Shown one piece after another: positions 1-7,207 of a DNA stretch of 14,736 nucleotides (positions are counted from its first letter, which is position 1; every line of letters starts with the position of its first letter). The stretch is from CAZCZY01 sp964503525 (GTDB lineage Bacteria; Patescibacteriota; JAUYIX01): positions 1 to 14,736 of the forward strand of contig CAZCZY010000015.1 of the NCBI GenBank assembly GCA_964503525.1, in the 5' to 3' direction. The notes under the pieces are model-generated. The model was not told the origin of the DNA and did no database searches. It saw nothing but the letters and a program-made list of their open reading frames with translations. A program made the translations under genes and the position numbers.

Positions 1-897
1 ACTTCGCTACTTGTCGGTTTAGAAACTGCCAAGGCGCTCGCCTTTGGATGGAACATACCTTTGATCGGCGTCAACCATATAGAAGGGCACATGCTCTCGA
101 ACTTGCTGGTGCGTCGCGGTGCGACTAGTGGCACCGCCGACGAGCGTCAAGCTAAACCACGTGCCAGCCGCGCCACACAACTTTTGTTCGACAAAAAAAG
201 ATTACCGATCGTAATCCTGACCGTATCGGGTGGCCATACCGAGCTGTATGTCTTGCGCGGTATTGGCATTTACAAACTTCTTGGCCGAACCCGCGACGAT
301 GCAGCCGGGGAGGCGTTCGATAAAGTTGCAAAATTACTTGGGTTACCGTATCCGGGCGGCCCCGCGATTTCCGCAGCAGGCTCAAACGGCAATCCCGGGC
401 GATTTTCTTTTCCACGGCCGATGATGTCGGCGCGCGGGGCCGCCCGATTTGATTTTTCGTTTGCCGGACTTAAGTCCGCGGTCGCGCGCGAGGTCGAGGC
501 ACTTGGCAAAAATAAGGTCCCGCGTGGACATGAGGTTGGCCAATTGCCTCCAAAAGTAATTGCCGACATCGCCGCAAGTTTTGAACAAGCCGTCGTCGAT
601 ACACTACTCGCCAAGGCGTCATTGGCCGTCACGGAAAACAGAGCTAAAGAACTCTGGATAGTTGGTGGTGTTGCCGCAAATCTTCGCCTGCGGGATCAGG
701 CTCGCACAATTGCTCGCACTAGAAAAATTGCTCTCCGCATTCCCTCATTTGAATTCTGCACAGATAATGCGGTCATGATCGCGGCCGTCGGTGCCATTAC
801 GATGCGCACTGCCCCAGGCAAATTGCGAGTGCAGGGCCATCGCATTCTCCGCACACTTGAGGCAGATCCAAATCTGGATTTAGTTCGTGCTGGATAA
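1..897 (+). CDS. tsaD: tRNA N6-adenosine threonylcarbamoyltransferase TsaD, 3' part
   Basis: TsaD transfers the threonylcarbamoyl group from threonylcarbamoyl-AMP to A37 of ANN-decoding tRNAs, working in the cytoplasm with TsaB and TsaE (family knowledge). The frame is open from base 1, so the gene is cut at its 5' end and about 298 codons are visible; the TTG at 61 is an internal leucine, not a start. Visible signatures are the metal-binding NHIEGH (His codons at 76 and 88), VSGGHTEL, the GEAFDKVAKLLGLPYPGGP core, FSFAGLKSAV, VGGVAANLRLR and, near the C-terminus, CTDNAVMIAAVG with the metal-ligand Asp. Between the HxxxH motif and VSGGHTEL lies a basic stretch of roughly 20 residues, rich in Arg, Lys and Ala, that looks like an insertion relative to common TsaD proteins. 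The next gene begins 126 bases downstream behind its own promoter, so co-transcription is not required. Confidence 0.95.
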   Translation, partial: TSLLVGLETAKALAFGWNIPLIGVNHIEGHMLSNLLVRRGATSGTADERQAKPRASRATQLLFDKKRLPIVILTVSGGHTELYVLRGIGIYKLLGRTRDDAAGEAFDKVAKLLGLPYPGGPAISAAGSNGNPGRFSFPRPMMSARGAARFDFSFAGLKSAVAREVEALGKNKVPRGHEVGQLPPKVIADIAASFEQAVVDTLLAKASLAVTENRAKELWIVGGVAANLRLRDQARTIARTRKIALRIPSFEFCTDNAVMIAAVGAITMRTAPGKLRVQGHRILRTLEADPNLDLVRAG

Positions 898-1023
898 AAG
901 TGCGTCTAGAGCACCCGAGATATTTTATGCCAGAGACCGCTAGCGTACCTGCGATTTTGGTCAGATCATTTATGCACAAGCCTCTTTGACGTGGCGACTC
1001 AAATCGGGTTTAATAACTGAACA
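898..1023. other. Intergenic region between tsaD and the anchored protein gene
   Basis: This 126-base gap holds a perfect 8-base palindrome CGCTAGCG at 938-945 and a promoter at its right end (986-1014). No convincing terminator with a T-run follows tsaD, and no additional ORF with a plausible start is seen. Confidence 0.5.
986..1014 (+). promoter_or_regulatory. Sigma-70-like promoter giving a near-leaderless mRNA
   Basis: TTGACG at 986-991 (5 of 6 to TTGACA) and TTTAAT at 1009-1014 (5 of 6 to TATAAT) are separated by exactly 17 bases. A transcription start about seven bases after the hexamer would fall at about 1021, only about three bases before the ATG at 1024. No Shine-Dalgarno sequence fits in between. 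The promoter match is seen; the start point is inferred from spacing. Confidence 0.55.
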
Positions 1024-2016
1024 ATGACTTCCTCAAAACGACTTCTCGGTTGGATCTTAATTGGTTCGGCTCTAATTATCGGAGCGACCGCAGCTATTGT
1101 ATACCGCGATGATGTCAGTACCTTTATCGTGGCAGGCGGCGACGCGAGGCCAGAGTCGCTTGTTTTTATCGCCAGAGTCGAGAACGACGACACGCAACGA
1201 GCGGTTACTGATTTTACGACTGCACCAGGTCAACAAGTGACTTACAGCGCACATTTCTTTACGCCACGAACCAAAGCTACCTTCCGCGGTAACGTTATTA
1301 TCGATGTCAACGAAGCTTATCTTTCCAAGATCACGAGCGTTACCAAAGGGTGCAAATACGATGGCGACAAAATCTCATGCCCGCTTAATGGAAACGTAAC
1401 TTTTGGCCGCTTTAGCTTTACGGGAACGACTCAGTTTTCTTCGGCGGCGGCAACCGGTGGCGGACGGCAACTCAGTGACGCGCCGACACGTGTCGGTAAT
1501 CAGTTCGTAGTAGAAGCAGAATTCTGTCTTGATCGTGGCCAGTGCCTAGCCAAAGCAGTCAAGGGCAGCGTCCTGCAACAAATTCGTGCACGAGATCTTG
1601 GCATGAGCCTCAAAGCTTCTGTTCAAGGTGGCGGCACAGCAAAAGCTGGTAGCACATTGATCTACGATCTGACACTGACGAATAGTTCTGCCCAGCCCAT
1701 TACGGTTTCTGGGAATGCGCAGTGGCCCACACTCTTGGCTCCGAGCGTTGTAACACAGCCGAGCAGTGGAACGATCTTTTTTGAGGGCAAAAAGATGCAA
1801 ATGGGTGATGTAAAGATTCCCGCCAATGGGACGGTTACGGCAAAATTGTCGGCTGTAGTTGGCAAGATACAAAAAGGTCAACCCCAATATGTAGAGTTAA
1901 TTGCGGAAGCCACTAATGGTGACGCGGTACGAACCGGCTCCAACATCAAAGGCAACTTTATTCTGATCGAGATCGGCGCTGCACCAGCGACAAACAGGCC
2001 GGTCGATCAGAGGTAA
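1024..2016 (+). CDS. Membrane-anchored extracellular beta-rich protein (DUF11-like region), function unknown
   Basis: The 330-residue product has a short basic N-terminus, one hydrophobic segment at about residues 8-26, and then a long Ser/Thr/Gly-rich, beta-strand-like region with no further membrane segment. It should sit on the outer face of the membrane, anchored by its N-terminus. Four cysteines are in two close pairs, 110/119 and 168/174, suggesting two local disulfides. Residues of about 190-290 (a pattern such as YDLTLTNSSAQPITVSG followed by a strand ending in IPANGTVT) resemble the DUF11 or conserved-repeat Ig-like fold of surface proteins. No catalytic motif is visible. The ATG is preferred because a promoter lies directly before it. 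The neighbours, tsaD and valS, are housekeeping genes and give no hint of role. The fold is a family-level guess; the membrane anchor is secure. Confidence 0.8.
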   Translation: MTSSKRLLGWILIGSALIIGATAAIVYRDDVSTFIVAGGDARPESLVFIARVENDDTQRAVTDFTTAPGQQVTYSAHFFTPRTKATFRGNVIIDVNEAYLSKITSVTKGCKYDGDKISCPLNGNVTFGRFSFTGTTQFSSAAATGGGRQLSDAPTRVGNQFVVEAEFCLDRGQCLAKAVKGSVLQQIRARDLGMSLKASVQGGGTAKAGSTLIYDLTLTNSSAQPITVSGNAQWPTLLAPSVVTQPSSGTIFFEGKKMQMGDVKIPANGTVTAKLSAVVGKIQKGQPQYVELIAEATNGDAVRTGSNIKGNFILIEIGAAPATNRPVDQR

Positions 2017-2109
2017 TCAATAGAGGTCTCTAGGGAAGAGGCATCCTGCGGGCGGTTAAGACTTAGCAGACCATTGCACCTGACCTGTTTTTGCGCGACT
2101 ATCTAGTGT

Positions 2110-4785
2110 ATGCCCGCAAAATCACCCAATAAAACCGCTCGCCAAAGCAAAACGACATTTTCTGAGTTGCCCAAAGCGTACGAACCCGCCAAATATGAAC
2201 GAGACATGTATCAAATGTGGCTCGATGGCGGTTATTTTCAGGGCGTGGTCGACAAAAACAAGACACCGTACGCAATTGCCATGCCGCCACCCAATGCGAC
2301 AGGACGCCTTCACTTAGGACACGCAACGGCCGGAACCATTGAGGACATATTAATCCGGTTTGAGCGCATGCGCGGCAAAGCAACTGTGTTTATTCCCGGC
2401 ACGGATCACGCTGCTATCGCCACCAACGCACTCGTAGAAAAAGCGCTGGCAGAAAAAGAGGGTAAGACCAAACATGATCTTGGTCGAGCGGAATATCTCA
2501 AACGGGTTAAAGCGTTTGTTGCTGATTCCCAAAAAAATATTCGCGAACAAATCCGACGACTGGGTGTCTCCTGCGATTGGTCTCGTGAGCGCTACACCAT
2601 GGACGAGCAAATGTCACTCGCTGTCAACGAGGCGTTTGTTCGTATGTATGACGCAGGATTAATTTATCGGGGCAAACGGATAATCTCGTGGTGTCCACAG
2701 TGTGCTTCGTCGTTGTCCGACATCGAGGTTGAGTATGAAGAGGTGCCGGGTTCGCTTTGGTACATCAAATATCCCGTGGTCGAGGATGGAAAGTGGACGC
2801 TCGATCGCTCGGTGATGGTGGCAACCACGCGGCCCGAAACCATGCTGGGTGATATGGCAGTCGCAGTACATCCTGATGACACCCGCTATAAGGATTTAAT
2901 TGGAAAACATGTTTTGTTGCCGTTAGCCGAGCGAGAAATTCCGATTGTTGCTGACAAACATGTCGATCCAAATTTTGGAACCGGTGCGCTCAAGATTACT
3001 CCCGCGCACGACATGGCGGATTACGAGGTGGCACAGCGACATCAATTACAAGCGCTCAACGTAATTGGCGAGTCTGGCCGCATGACCAAAGACGCCAAAG
3101 ATTTTTCTGGCATGGACATTGATCAAGCGCGCGATGCCGTTGTTTTGCGTCTACAAGAGCTCGGATTTTTGGATCACATCGAAGAGTACAAGCATAATAA
3201 ACCTAGCTGTAGCCGCTGCGACACACGGGTTGAGCCATTGGTGTCGGATCAGTGGTTTGTTAAAGTTGAGTCGCTGGCAAAAAAAGCGATCGATGTTGTG
3301 CGTGACGGCAAAATTACATTAGCGCCGGACTATTTTACCAAGGTCTATTTAGATTGGATGGAAAATTTGCACGACTGGAATATTTCCAGGCAATTGTGGT
3401 GGGGTCATCGAATCCCTGTGTTTACCTGTTCCAAGTGCAAACATCAATTTGCTGCTACAGATGCGCCAAAAAAATGTCCCAAGTGTGACGAGGCAAAGTT
3501 GGTTCAGGACCCAGACACATTAGATACCTGGTTTTCTTCTGGGCTTTGGACCTTTGCGACGCTCGGTTGGCCCAAAAAAACTCCGGAACTAGATTTTTGG
3601 CATCCGACGGCCGTTATGGAAAGCGGTCGTGACATTTTGTTTTTGTGGGTAACGCGTATGATTATGTTGAGTTTGTATTTGCAAAACGAGATTCCGTTTG
3701 CGCAAGTGTATTTGCACGGACTCGTAATCGACGAACACGGTCAAAAAATGTCTAAATCAAAAGGAAACGGCATCGACCCGCTCGATATGGCAGATAAATA
3801 TGGTATGGATGCCGTGCGTTTGTCGTTGGTCTCTGGTGTCGCGGCTGGGCAAGACAACCGGGTGTATGAGAAAAAAATTGAGGGGTTTAGAAATTTTGTA
3901 AACAAACTCTGGAACGTCTCACGCTTTATCACCACCACAACCGAATGCAAAAAAAGTTGCGAACACTTAGAAGAGCTTGCACTTGACGATTTGGCACTCG
4001 AAGATCGCTGGATTTTGCATCAACTCACTACTACGACTGCGGCCATGACCGACGCATTAGAAAAATTCAGATTTTCTGACGCCGCGCAAAGTTTATACAA
4101 GTTTTTGTGGGACGATTTTGCCGATTGGTACATAGAAATTGCCAAACTTAAGCCAAGTCAGACCAAAAAGGACATCTTAATCTTGGTACTGGAGCAAATC
4201 CTCAAATTGGCCCATCCGTTTACGCCGTTTGTTACTGAGGCGATCTGGCAATCTTTACAACCAGATGGCGAGAGACCCTTGATCGTTTCCCAATGGCCCA
4301 TTGCGGCCGATACACTGGTCAATGTAACAGCAGGTGCTGACTTCAAAAAATTGCAGGAGCTCATTATTGGTTTACGACAGTTGCGAGCGGATTATCGAAT
4401 TCCTACTGGGACAATCATTACAGTGGTACTGCCACGCGATCCGTTGCTTAAAGAGCATGCCGCAACAATTGAGAAGTTGGCGCGTGTGTCTATTAGTGAT
4501 TCCGTGACGCTTGCCAACGCCATGACACGAACCATCGCTGGCTCTGTGATTGCAGCTCAAGTTGCCGAGCACGTACATGCCAAAAAAGAACACAAGCGCG
4601 TGACCAAGGAACTTGAGACGACCGAAAAAGTTCTGTCAGGTTTGTCCGGCCGCCTAAAAAATCCAATCTTTATCACCAAGGCCCCACAAAAAGTGGTCGA
4701 AAAAGAGCGCGCACGTCAGCAGGAGCTTGAGAAAAAAGTGGCTGCGCTCAAATCGATGCTCGAAGAACTTAGTCAATTGCAGTAA
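2110..4785 (+). CDS. valS: Valyl-tRNA synthetase
   Basis: This class I aminoacyl-tRNA synthetase charges tRNA-Val with valine in the cytoplasm. The 891-residue length is normal for the family. Near the N-terminus is PPNATGRLHLGHA with the HIGH-type motif HLGH at 68-71. The KMSKS loop is KMSKS at 546-550. Other ValS marks are DWSRERYTMDE, TTRPETMLGD of the editing domain, DWNISRQLWWGHRIP and DTLDTWFSSGLW. Three CxxC groups are visible (CPQC, CSRC and a CSKC...CPKC ribbon), consistent with zinc-binding knuckles. The C-terminal 60-70 residues are Lys/Glu-rich and coiled-coil-like, as in the tRNA-binding arm of ValS. The ATG at 2110 has no Shine-Dalgarno sequence; the 93 bases before it hold no clear promoter, only a weak TTGCAC at 2074-2079 with AT-rich bases near 2097-2105. 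The gene looks intact. Confidence 0.97.
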   Translation: MPAKSPNKTARQSKTTFSELPKAYEPAKYERDMYQMWLDGGYFQGVVDKNKTPYAIAMPPPNATGRLHLGHATAGTIEDILIRFERMRGKATVFIPGTDHAAIATNALVEKALAEKEGKTKHDLGRAEYLKRVKAFVADSQKNIREQIRRLGVSCDWSRERYTMDEQMSLAVNEAFVRMYDAGLIYRGKRIISWCPQCASSLSDIEVEYEEVPGSLWYIKYPVVEDGKWTLDRSVMVATTRPETMLGDMAVAVHPDDTRYKDLIGKHVLLPLAEREIPIVADKHVDPNFGTGALKITPAHDMADYEVAQRHQLQALNVIGESGRMTKDAKDFSGMDIDQARDAVVLRLQELGFLDHIEEYKHNKPSCSRCDTRVEPLVSDQWFVKVESLAKKAIDVVRDGKITLAPDYFTKVYLDWMENLHDWNISRQLWWGHRIPVFTCSKCKHQFAATDAPKKCPKCDEAKLVQDPDTLDTWFSSGLWTFATLGWPKKTPELDFWHPTAVMESGRDILFLWVTRMIMLSLYLQNEIPFAQVYLHGLVIDEHGQKMSKSKGNGIDPLDMADKYGMDAVRLSLVSGVAAGQDNRVYEKKIEGFRNFVNKLWNVSRFITTTTECKKSCEHLEELALDDLALEDRWILHQLTTTTAAMTDALEKFRFSDAAQSLYKFLWDDFADWYIEIAKLKPSQTKKDILILVLEQILKLAHPFTPFVTEAIWQSLQPDGERPLIVSQWPIAADTLVNVTAGADFKKLQELIIGLRQLRADYRIPTGTIITVVLPRDPLLKEHAATIEKLARVSISDSVTLANAMTRTIAGSVIAAQVAEHVHAKKEHKRVTKELETTEKVLSGLSGRLKNPIFITKAPQKVVEKERARQQELEKKVAALKSMLEELSQLQ

Positions 4786-4793
4786 GCATATAG

Positions 4794-4799
4794 TACAAT
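4794..4799 (+). promoter_or_regulatory. -10-like hexamer directly before a GTG start
   Basis: TACAAT (5 of 6 to TATAAT) lies in the 20-base gap between valS and the next gene, with an overlapping TATAGT at 4789-4794. Only six bases separate it from the GTG at 4806, so initiation at the usual distance would give a leaderless message. No good -35 was found at 16-18 bases upstream, which lowers confidence. Confidence 0.35.
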
Positions 4800-4805
4800 C
4801 TTTCA

Positions 4806-6302
4806 GTGGAAATTTCGCAACCTAAGGACGACCAACTTAAAAAGAAGTCAGACCAGCACCCGATCAAACACCGTGGCGCATGGCGTCTAATTTGGTTATT
4901 TGTGATCGCGGCCTTAATTGGTTCGGGGACATATTTCTTTTATCGCTTTAGTCAGTACGGCAAAGAAAAAGCGACTAATCTCGTGGCGGAGGGGCAAGCA
5001 CTGGAGCGTGACTATCATCTGACCGATGCACTGAAGAATTATGAGACTACCCTCGCGCTTTCGAGCGTAGCCAAGCCGCAAGCGGCCGAGGCAGCATTTC
5101 GCGCCGCCGCGATTTACTCTGCAAAAAAGCAATTTGATCTGGCGGAAACATACTTAGAGAAGGCGACCGGCTTTGAGCCTGGTAATGCTCAGTATTTTCT
5201 TGCGCTTGGTTTGGCCGAACTAGCACAACGCAAATTGGATGAGGCCGAACAGGATTTGGAAACCGCAGCCGATCTTGATCCGACTAACGCTCAAGTGCTC
5301 GTAGCGCAGGCGCGAGTGAGTCTTGCACGCGAGGATCGTAAAATAGCAGCACGTTTTGTAAGTGACGCCTTAAAAAAAGATCGCAAAAATCCTGACGCCC
5401 TGTTTTTGGATTCTGTCTTGAGCCTTCACGACAAACCAACCACCGCCCAAAATAATCTGGCGACGCTTGCAACCCTGACGCAAGACAAAAATCTTATTGC
5501 CAAGACGCAAGCTCTCACGCCTATCGTCGCGCAAATTCTAAACAATATTGCCAACCCGGCGTATGAATTTGCGTTGTCTGCGGGAGCACTGCTTGATCAC
5601 GAGGAGCCAGATTTAGCGCTCTTGGATGCACGACAAGCTGTTGACGAGGACCAGGAGTATCGCGATGCATGGTTAATGCAGGGACGCGCAGAAATTGCGA
5701 CGGATCGTCTCGAGGCGGCAAAGATTTCTTTAGAAAAAGCCGCTGCGTTGGATCCGACGTCAGGGCAGGTTGCATTTGTGCAAGGTTTGCTGGCGATCAA
5801 GGAAGGTGACACTCAAGGCGCCGTCGATGCGTTTCAAAAAGCAATTGACCTTGGCTATAAAAACGTTGAGGTATTTATATTATTGGCCGAACAATATGTC
5901 GTCTTAGGTCAAATAAAAGAAGCCGAGACGGCATTAGCGGCGGGCTTGGAAGAGTTACCGACTTCTCGCGAACTGCTGCTCGCAAACTTCTGGCTGACTT
6001 TTAATGGCGGCTCGGCTAAGGAGATAAAAAATATCGCAGAGGATTTTGAGAACGCATTCCCGCAAGATCCACTCGTTGAAGCCTTGCTCGGGCTGGTCAA
6101 CATTAAACTTGAGAAAAGTCAGGCAGCAGTCAAACACGCAGAGGCCGCACTGGATGCCGATCCCTTGCTCGCGACAGCCCACCTAGTCTTAGGACTTGCC
6201 AATGACGATCGAGATGAACTGGTTCGTGCGATTGATTTGGACTTTGAGGGAGATGTGACAACGCTCGCACGGGTAGCGCTAGAAAACATTGATTCAAACT
6301 AA
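4806..6302 (+). CDS. Membrane-anchored tetratricopeptide-repeat protein
   Basis: The 498-residue product has a charged N-terminus, one membrane segment at about residues 26-46 (WRLIWLFVIAALIGSGTYFF) and then about 440 residues of helical repeats. Typical TPR signatures recur, for example LAETYLEKATGFEPGNAQY, LDEAEQDLETAADLDPTNAQ, LEAAKISLEKAAALDPTSGQ and AVDAFQKAIDLGY. TPR arrays are protein-docking scaffolds, so this is probably an anchored adaptor, with orientation not settled by sequence; by the positive-inside rule the basic N-terminus favours repeats on the outer face. A GTG start is used: no earlier start precedes it after the valS stop, and it follows a -10-like hexamer by six bases. 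It lies 20 bases after valS on the same strand, but no partner can be named from context. Confidence 0.88.
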   Translation: MEISQPKDDQLKKKSDQHPIKHRGAWRLIWLFVIAALIGSGTYFFYRFSQYGKEKATNLVAEGQALERDYHLTDALKNYETTLALSSVAKPQAAEAAFRAAAIYSAKKQFDLAETYLEKATGFEPGNAQYFLALGLAELAQRKLDEAEQDLETAADLDPTNAQVLVAQARVSLAREDRKIAARFVSDALKKDRKNPDALFLDSVLSLHDKPTTAQNNLATLATLTQDKNLIAKTQALTPIVAQILNNIANPAYEFALSAGALLDHEEPDLALLDARQAVDEDQEYRDAWLMQGRAEIATDRLEAAKISLEKAAALDPTSGQVAFVQGLLAIKEGDTQGAVDAFQKAIDLGYKNVEVFILLAEQYVVLGQIKEAETALAAGLEELPTSRELLLANFWLTFNGGSAKEIKNIAEDFENAFPQDPLVEALLGLVNIKLEKSQAAVKHAEAALDADPLLATAHLVLGLANDDRDELVRAIDLDFEGDVTTLARVALENIDSN

Positions 6303-6307
6303 CATAC

Positions 6308-6328
6308 AGTGTACACTTGCGGTACACT
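6308..6328. promoter_or_regulatory. Inverted and direct repeat before the toxin-antitoxin operon
   Basis: AGTGTAC at 6308-6314 and GTACACT at 6322-6328 are perfect inverted copies around a 7-base loop. The same DNA also contains a perfect palindrome AGTGTACACT (6308-6317) and two direct copies of GTACACTT (6311-6318 and 6322-6329), 11 bases apart, about one helical turn. It starts six bases after the TPR gene stop and ends 21 bases before the antitoxin ATG. Antitoxins of this kind commonly repress their own operon by binding such repeats, so an operator is the best reading; a terminator for the TPR gene, helped by the T-rich bases that follow, is the alternative. Confidence 0.45.
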
Positions 6329-6349
6329 TAATTTGTTATTGCACACTAC

Positions 6350-6598
6350 ATGACCACTCGATTCATCGGACTCAAAGAATTACGAATGAACATGGCAAGA
6401 ATTACTGCAGAAGCGGTTAAAAAGAAACAACGCTTAATCGTTTTGAGAAAAAACGTACCCCTTTTTGAATTGCGACCACTGTCGAAGAAGGATGCGGAAA
6501 TAGAACGCCTCTTACTAGCAGTAAAAGAAGGGCGCGAAGATCTTGCGGCGGGAAAAACATATTCTCTAGAGCAAATGGAAAAAAGGCTTGGACTGTAA
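6350..6598 (+). CDS. Phd/YefM-like antitoxin of a type II toxin-antitoxin pair
   Basis: The 82-residue protein begins with an FIGLKELRMNMARITAEA segment, the N-terminal fold seen in Phd/YefM antitoxins, followed by a strand pattern RLIVLRKNVPLFELRPL. The N-terminal half should bind operator DNA and dimerise; the charged C-terminal half (from about residue 50, with LEQMEKRLGL at the end) should wrap and neutralise the toxin. The next gene starts three bases after the stop and encodes a RelE-like protein, the classic antitoxin-first order. No Shine-Dalgarno sequence is present; a weak extended -10-like TGTTATTGC at 6334-6342 lies seven bases before the ATG, which would make this another leaderless start. 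Repeats just upstream (6308-6329) are candidate autoregulatory sites. Confidence 0.82.
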   Translation: MTTRFIGLKELRMNMARITAEAVKKKQRLIVLRKNVPLFELRPLSKKDAEIERLLLAVKEGREDLAAGKTYSLEQMEKRLGL

Positions 6599-6601
6599 GT
6601 T

Positions 6602-6871
6602 ATGCAATACCATTTAAGTTTTTCTGCCAGAGCCGACAAAGATCTAAATGCGCTCGATCGAAAGGTTGCCAAGAAGATCTTTGAAAAATTAAAGTATTTT
6701 CTAGAAAGTGGCACGCCCCTAAAGTTTGCCAAACCTCTTTCAGGCGCACTGGCAGGATTATACAGATTCAAGATCGGTGACTATCGCGTGGTTTTTGACA
6801 TTCAGAAAAAAGGTATTGTTTCTATCTTGCTGGTGCTTGAAGTAAGACACCGGAGAGAAAATTTCCGGTAA
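6602..6871 (+). CDS. RelE/ParE-superfamily toxin
   Basis: The 89-residue protein has the RelE/ParE layout: a strand (YHLSFSARA), two helices (residues 11-36), and a C-terminal sheet with LYRFKIGDYRVVFDI and SILLVLEVRHRRENFR. RelE members cut mRNA in the ribosomal A site, whereas ParE members inhibit gyrase; the fold alone does not decide. Basic residues R55, R62, H83, R84 and R85 are suitably placed for RNA contact, but the C-terminal position often Tyr in RelE nucleases is Phe (F88), so activity may be altered. The ATG is three bases after the antitoxin stop, with translation probably coupled because no Shine-Dalgarno sequence precedes it. A CCGGA/TCCGG pair at 6850-6868 lies inside the 3' end of the gene but has no T-run directly after it. 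Confidence 0.82.
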   Translation: MQYHLSFSARADKDLNALDRKVAKKIFEKLKYFLESGTPLKFAKPLSGALAGLYRFKIGDYRVVFDIQKKGIVSILLVLEVRHRRENFR

Positions 6872-6910
6872 CTTCTATTTTCAGAGTAAGTATCGTACTC
6901 TCCTACACAT

Positions 6911-7141
6911 ATGGAAACGTCACAACCAAACCAGCCAAACAAGCCGAGTAAGGTAGTTAATACTCTAGAAATGGAAAAGCTCGCCGAAATATTGGAAAAA
7001 ATGGACCAACTCAAATCCGGTTGCTGCGGCGGGGGATCGTGTGGGGGTAACTGTGCTGGGAATTGTGGCGACGCAGCCGGAGCTGGCGACCCCGCAGGAG
7101 CAGGTAGCGGATGTGGTGGAAATTGTCGCTGTAAGGCTTAA
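6911..7141 (+). CDS. Small Cys/Gly-rich protein of unknown function
   Basis: The 76-residue product is not a family I recognise. Residues 1-14 are polar and Asn/Pro-rich, residues 15-35 form a likely amphipathic helix (LEMEKLAEILEKMDQLK), and residues 36-76 are a Gly/Ala/Cys tail with eight cysteines at 38, 39, 44, 48, 52, 68, 72 and 74. Three CxGNC units recur: C44-C48 (CGGNC), C48-C52 (CAGNC) and C68-C72 (CGGNC). There is no signal peptide or membrane segment. The cysteine density suggests metal binding or disulfide packing; the helix-plus-Cys-tail layout also resembles a ribosomal peptide precursor, but no modifying enzyme is nearby. It lies 39 bases after the toxin gene and 130 bases before the response regulator. 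AT-rich TATCGT (6891-6896) and TACTCT (6896-6901) are possible but weak -10 elements. Confidence 0.68.
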   Translation: METSQPNQPNKPSKVVNTLEMEKLAEILEKMDQLKSGCCGGGSCGGNCAGNCGDAAGAGDPAGAGSGCGGNCRCKA

Positions 7142-7164
7142 TGTAGCCACCCAAGCACTCTCAA

Positions 7165-7196
7165 TTTCACAAATAAAGCTCAAATATTTCACAAAT
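7165..7196. promoter_or_regulatory. Perfect 10-base direct repeat upstream of the response regulator
   Basis: TTTCACAAAT occurs at 7165-7174 and again at 7187-7196, with start points 22 bases apart, two helical turns, so both lie on the same DNA face. OmpR/PhoB-type regulators bind direct repeats as head-to-tail dimers, and the gene 75 bases downstream encodes one, so an autoregulatory site is plausible. The second copy contains TTCACA (7188-7193), a 5-of-6 match to a -35 box, with TAGGAT at 7209-7214 after 15 bases. Confidence 0.45.
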
Positions 7197-7207
7197 CGTA
7201 CGCTGCA

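Noticed and set aside
6346..6771. 141-codon open frame on the - strand opposite the toxin-antitoxin genes
   Set aside because: The + strand encodes two clear family members in the usual order; the antisense frame has no motif and a Ser/Arg/Phe-rich shadow composition.
6850..6868. CCGGA/TCCGG stem as terminator of the toxin gene
   Set aside because: The stem is only five pairs, lies within the coding end and is not followed directly by a T-run.
6911..7141. Calling the Cys/Gly-rich protein a metallothionein or a peptide natural-product precursor
   Set aside because: Cys density allows both, but there is no known metallothionein pattern and no modifying or export enzyme in the window.
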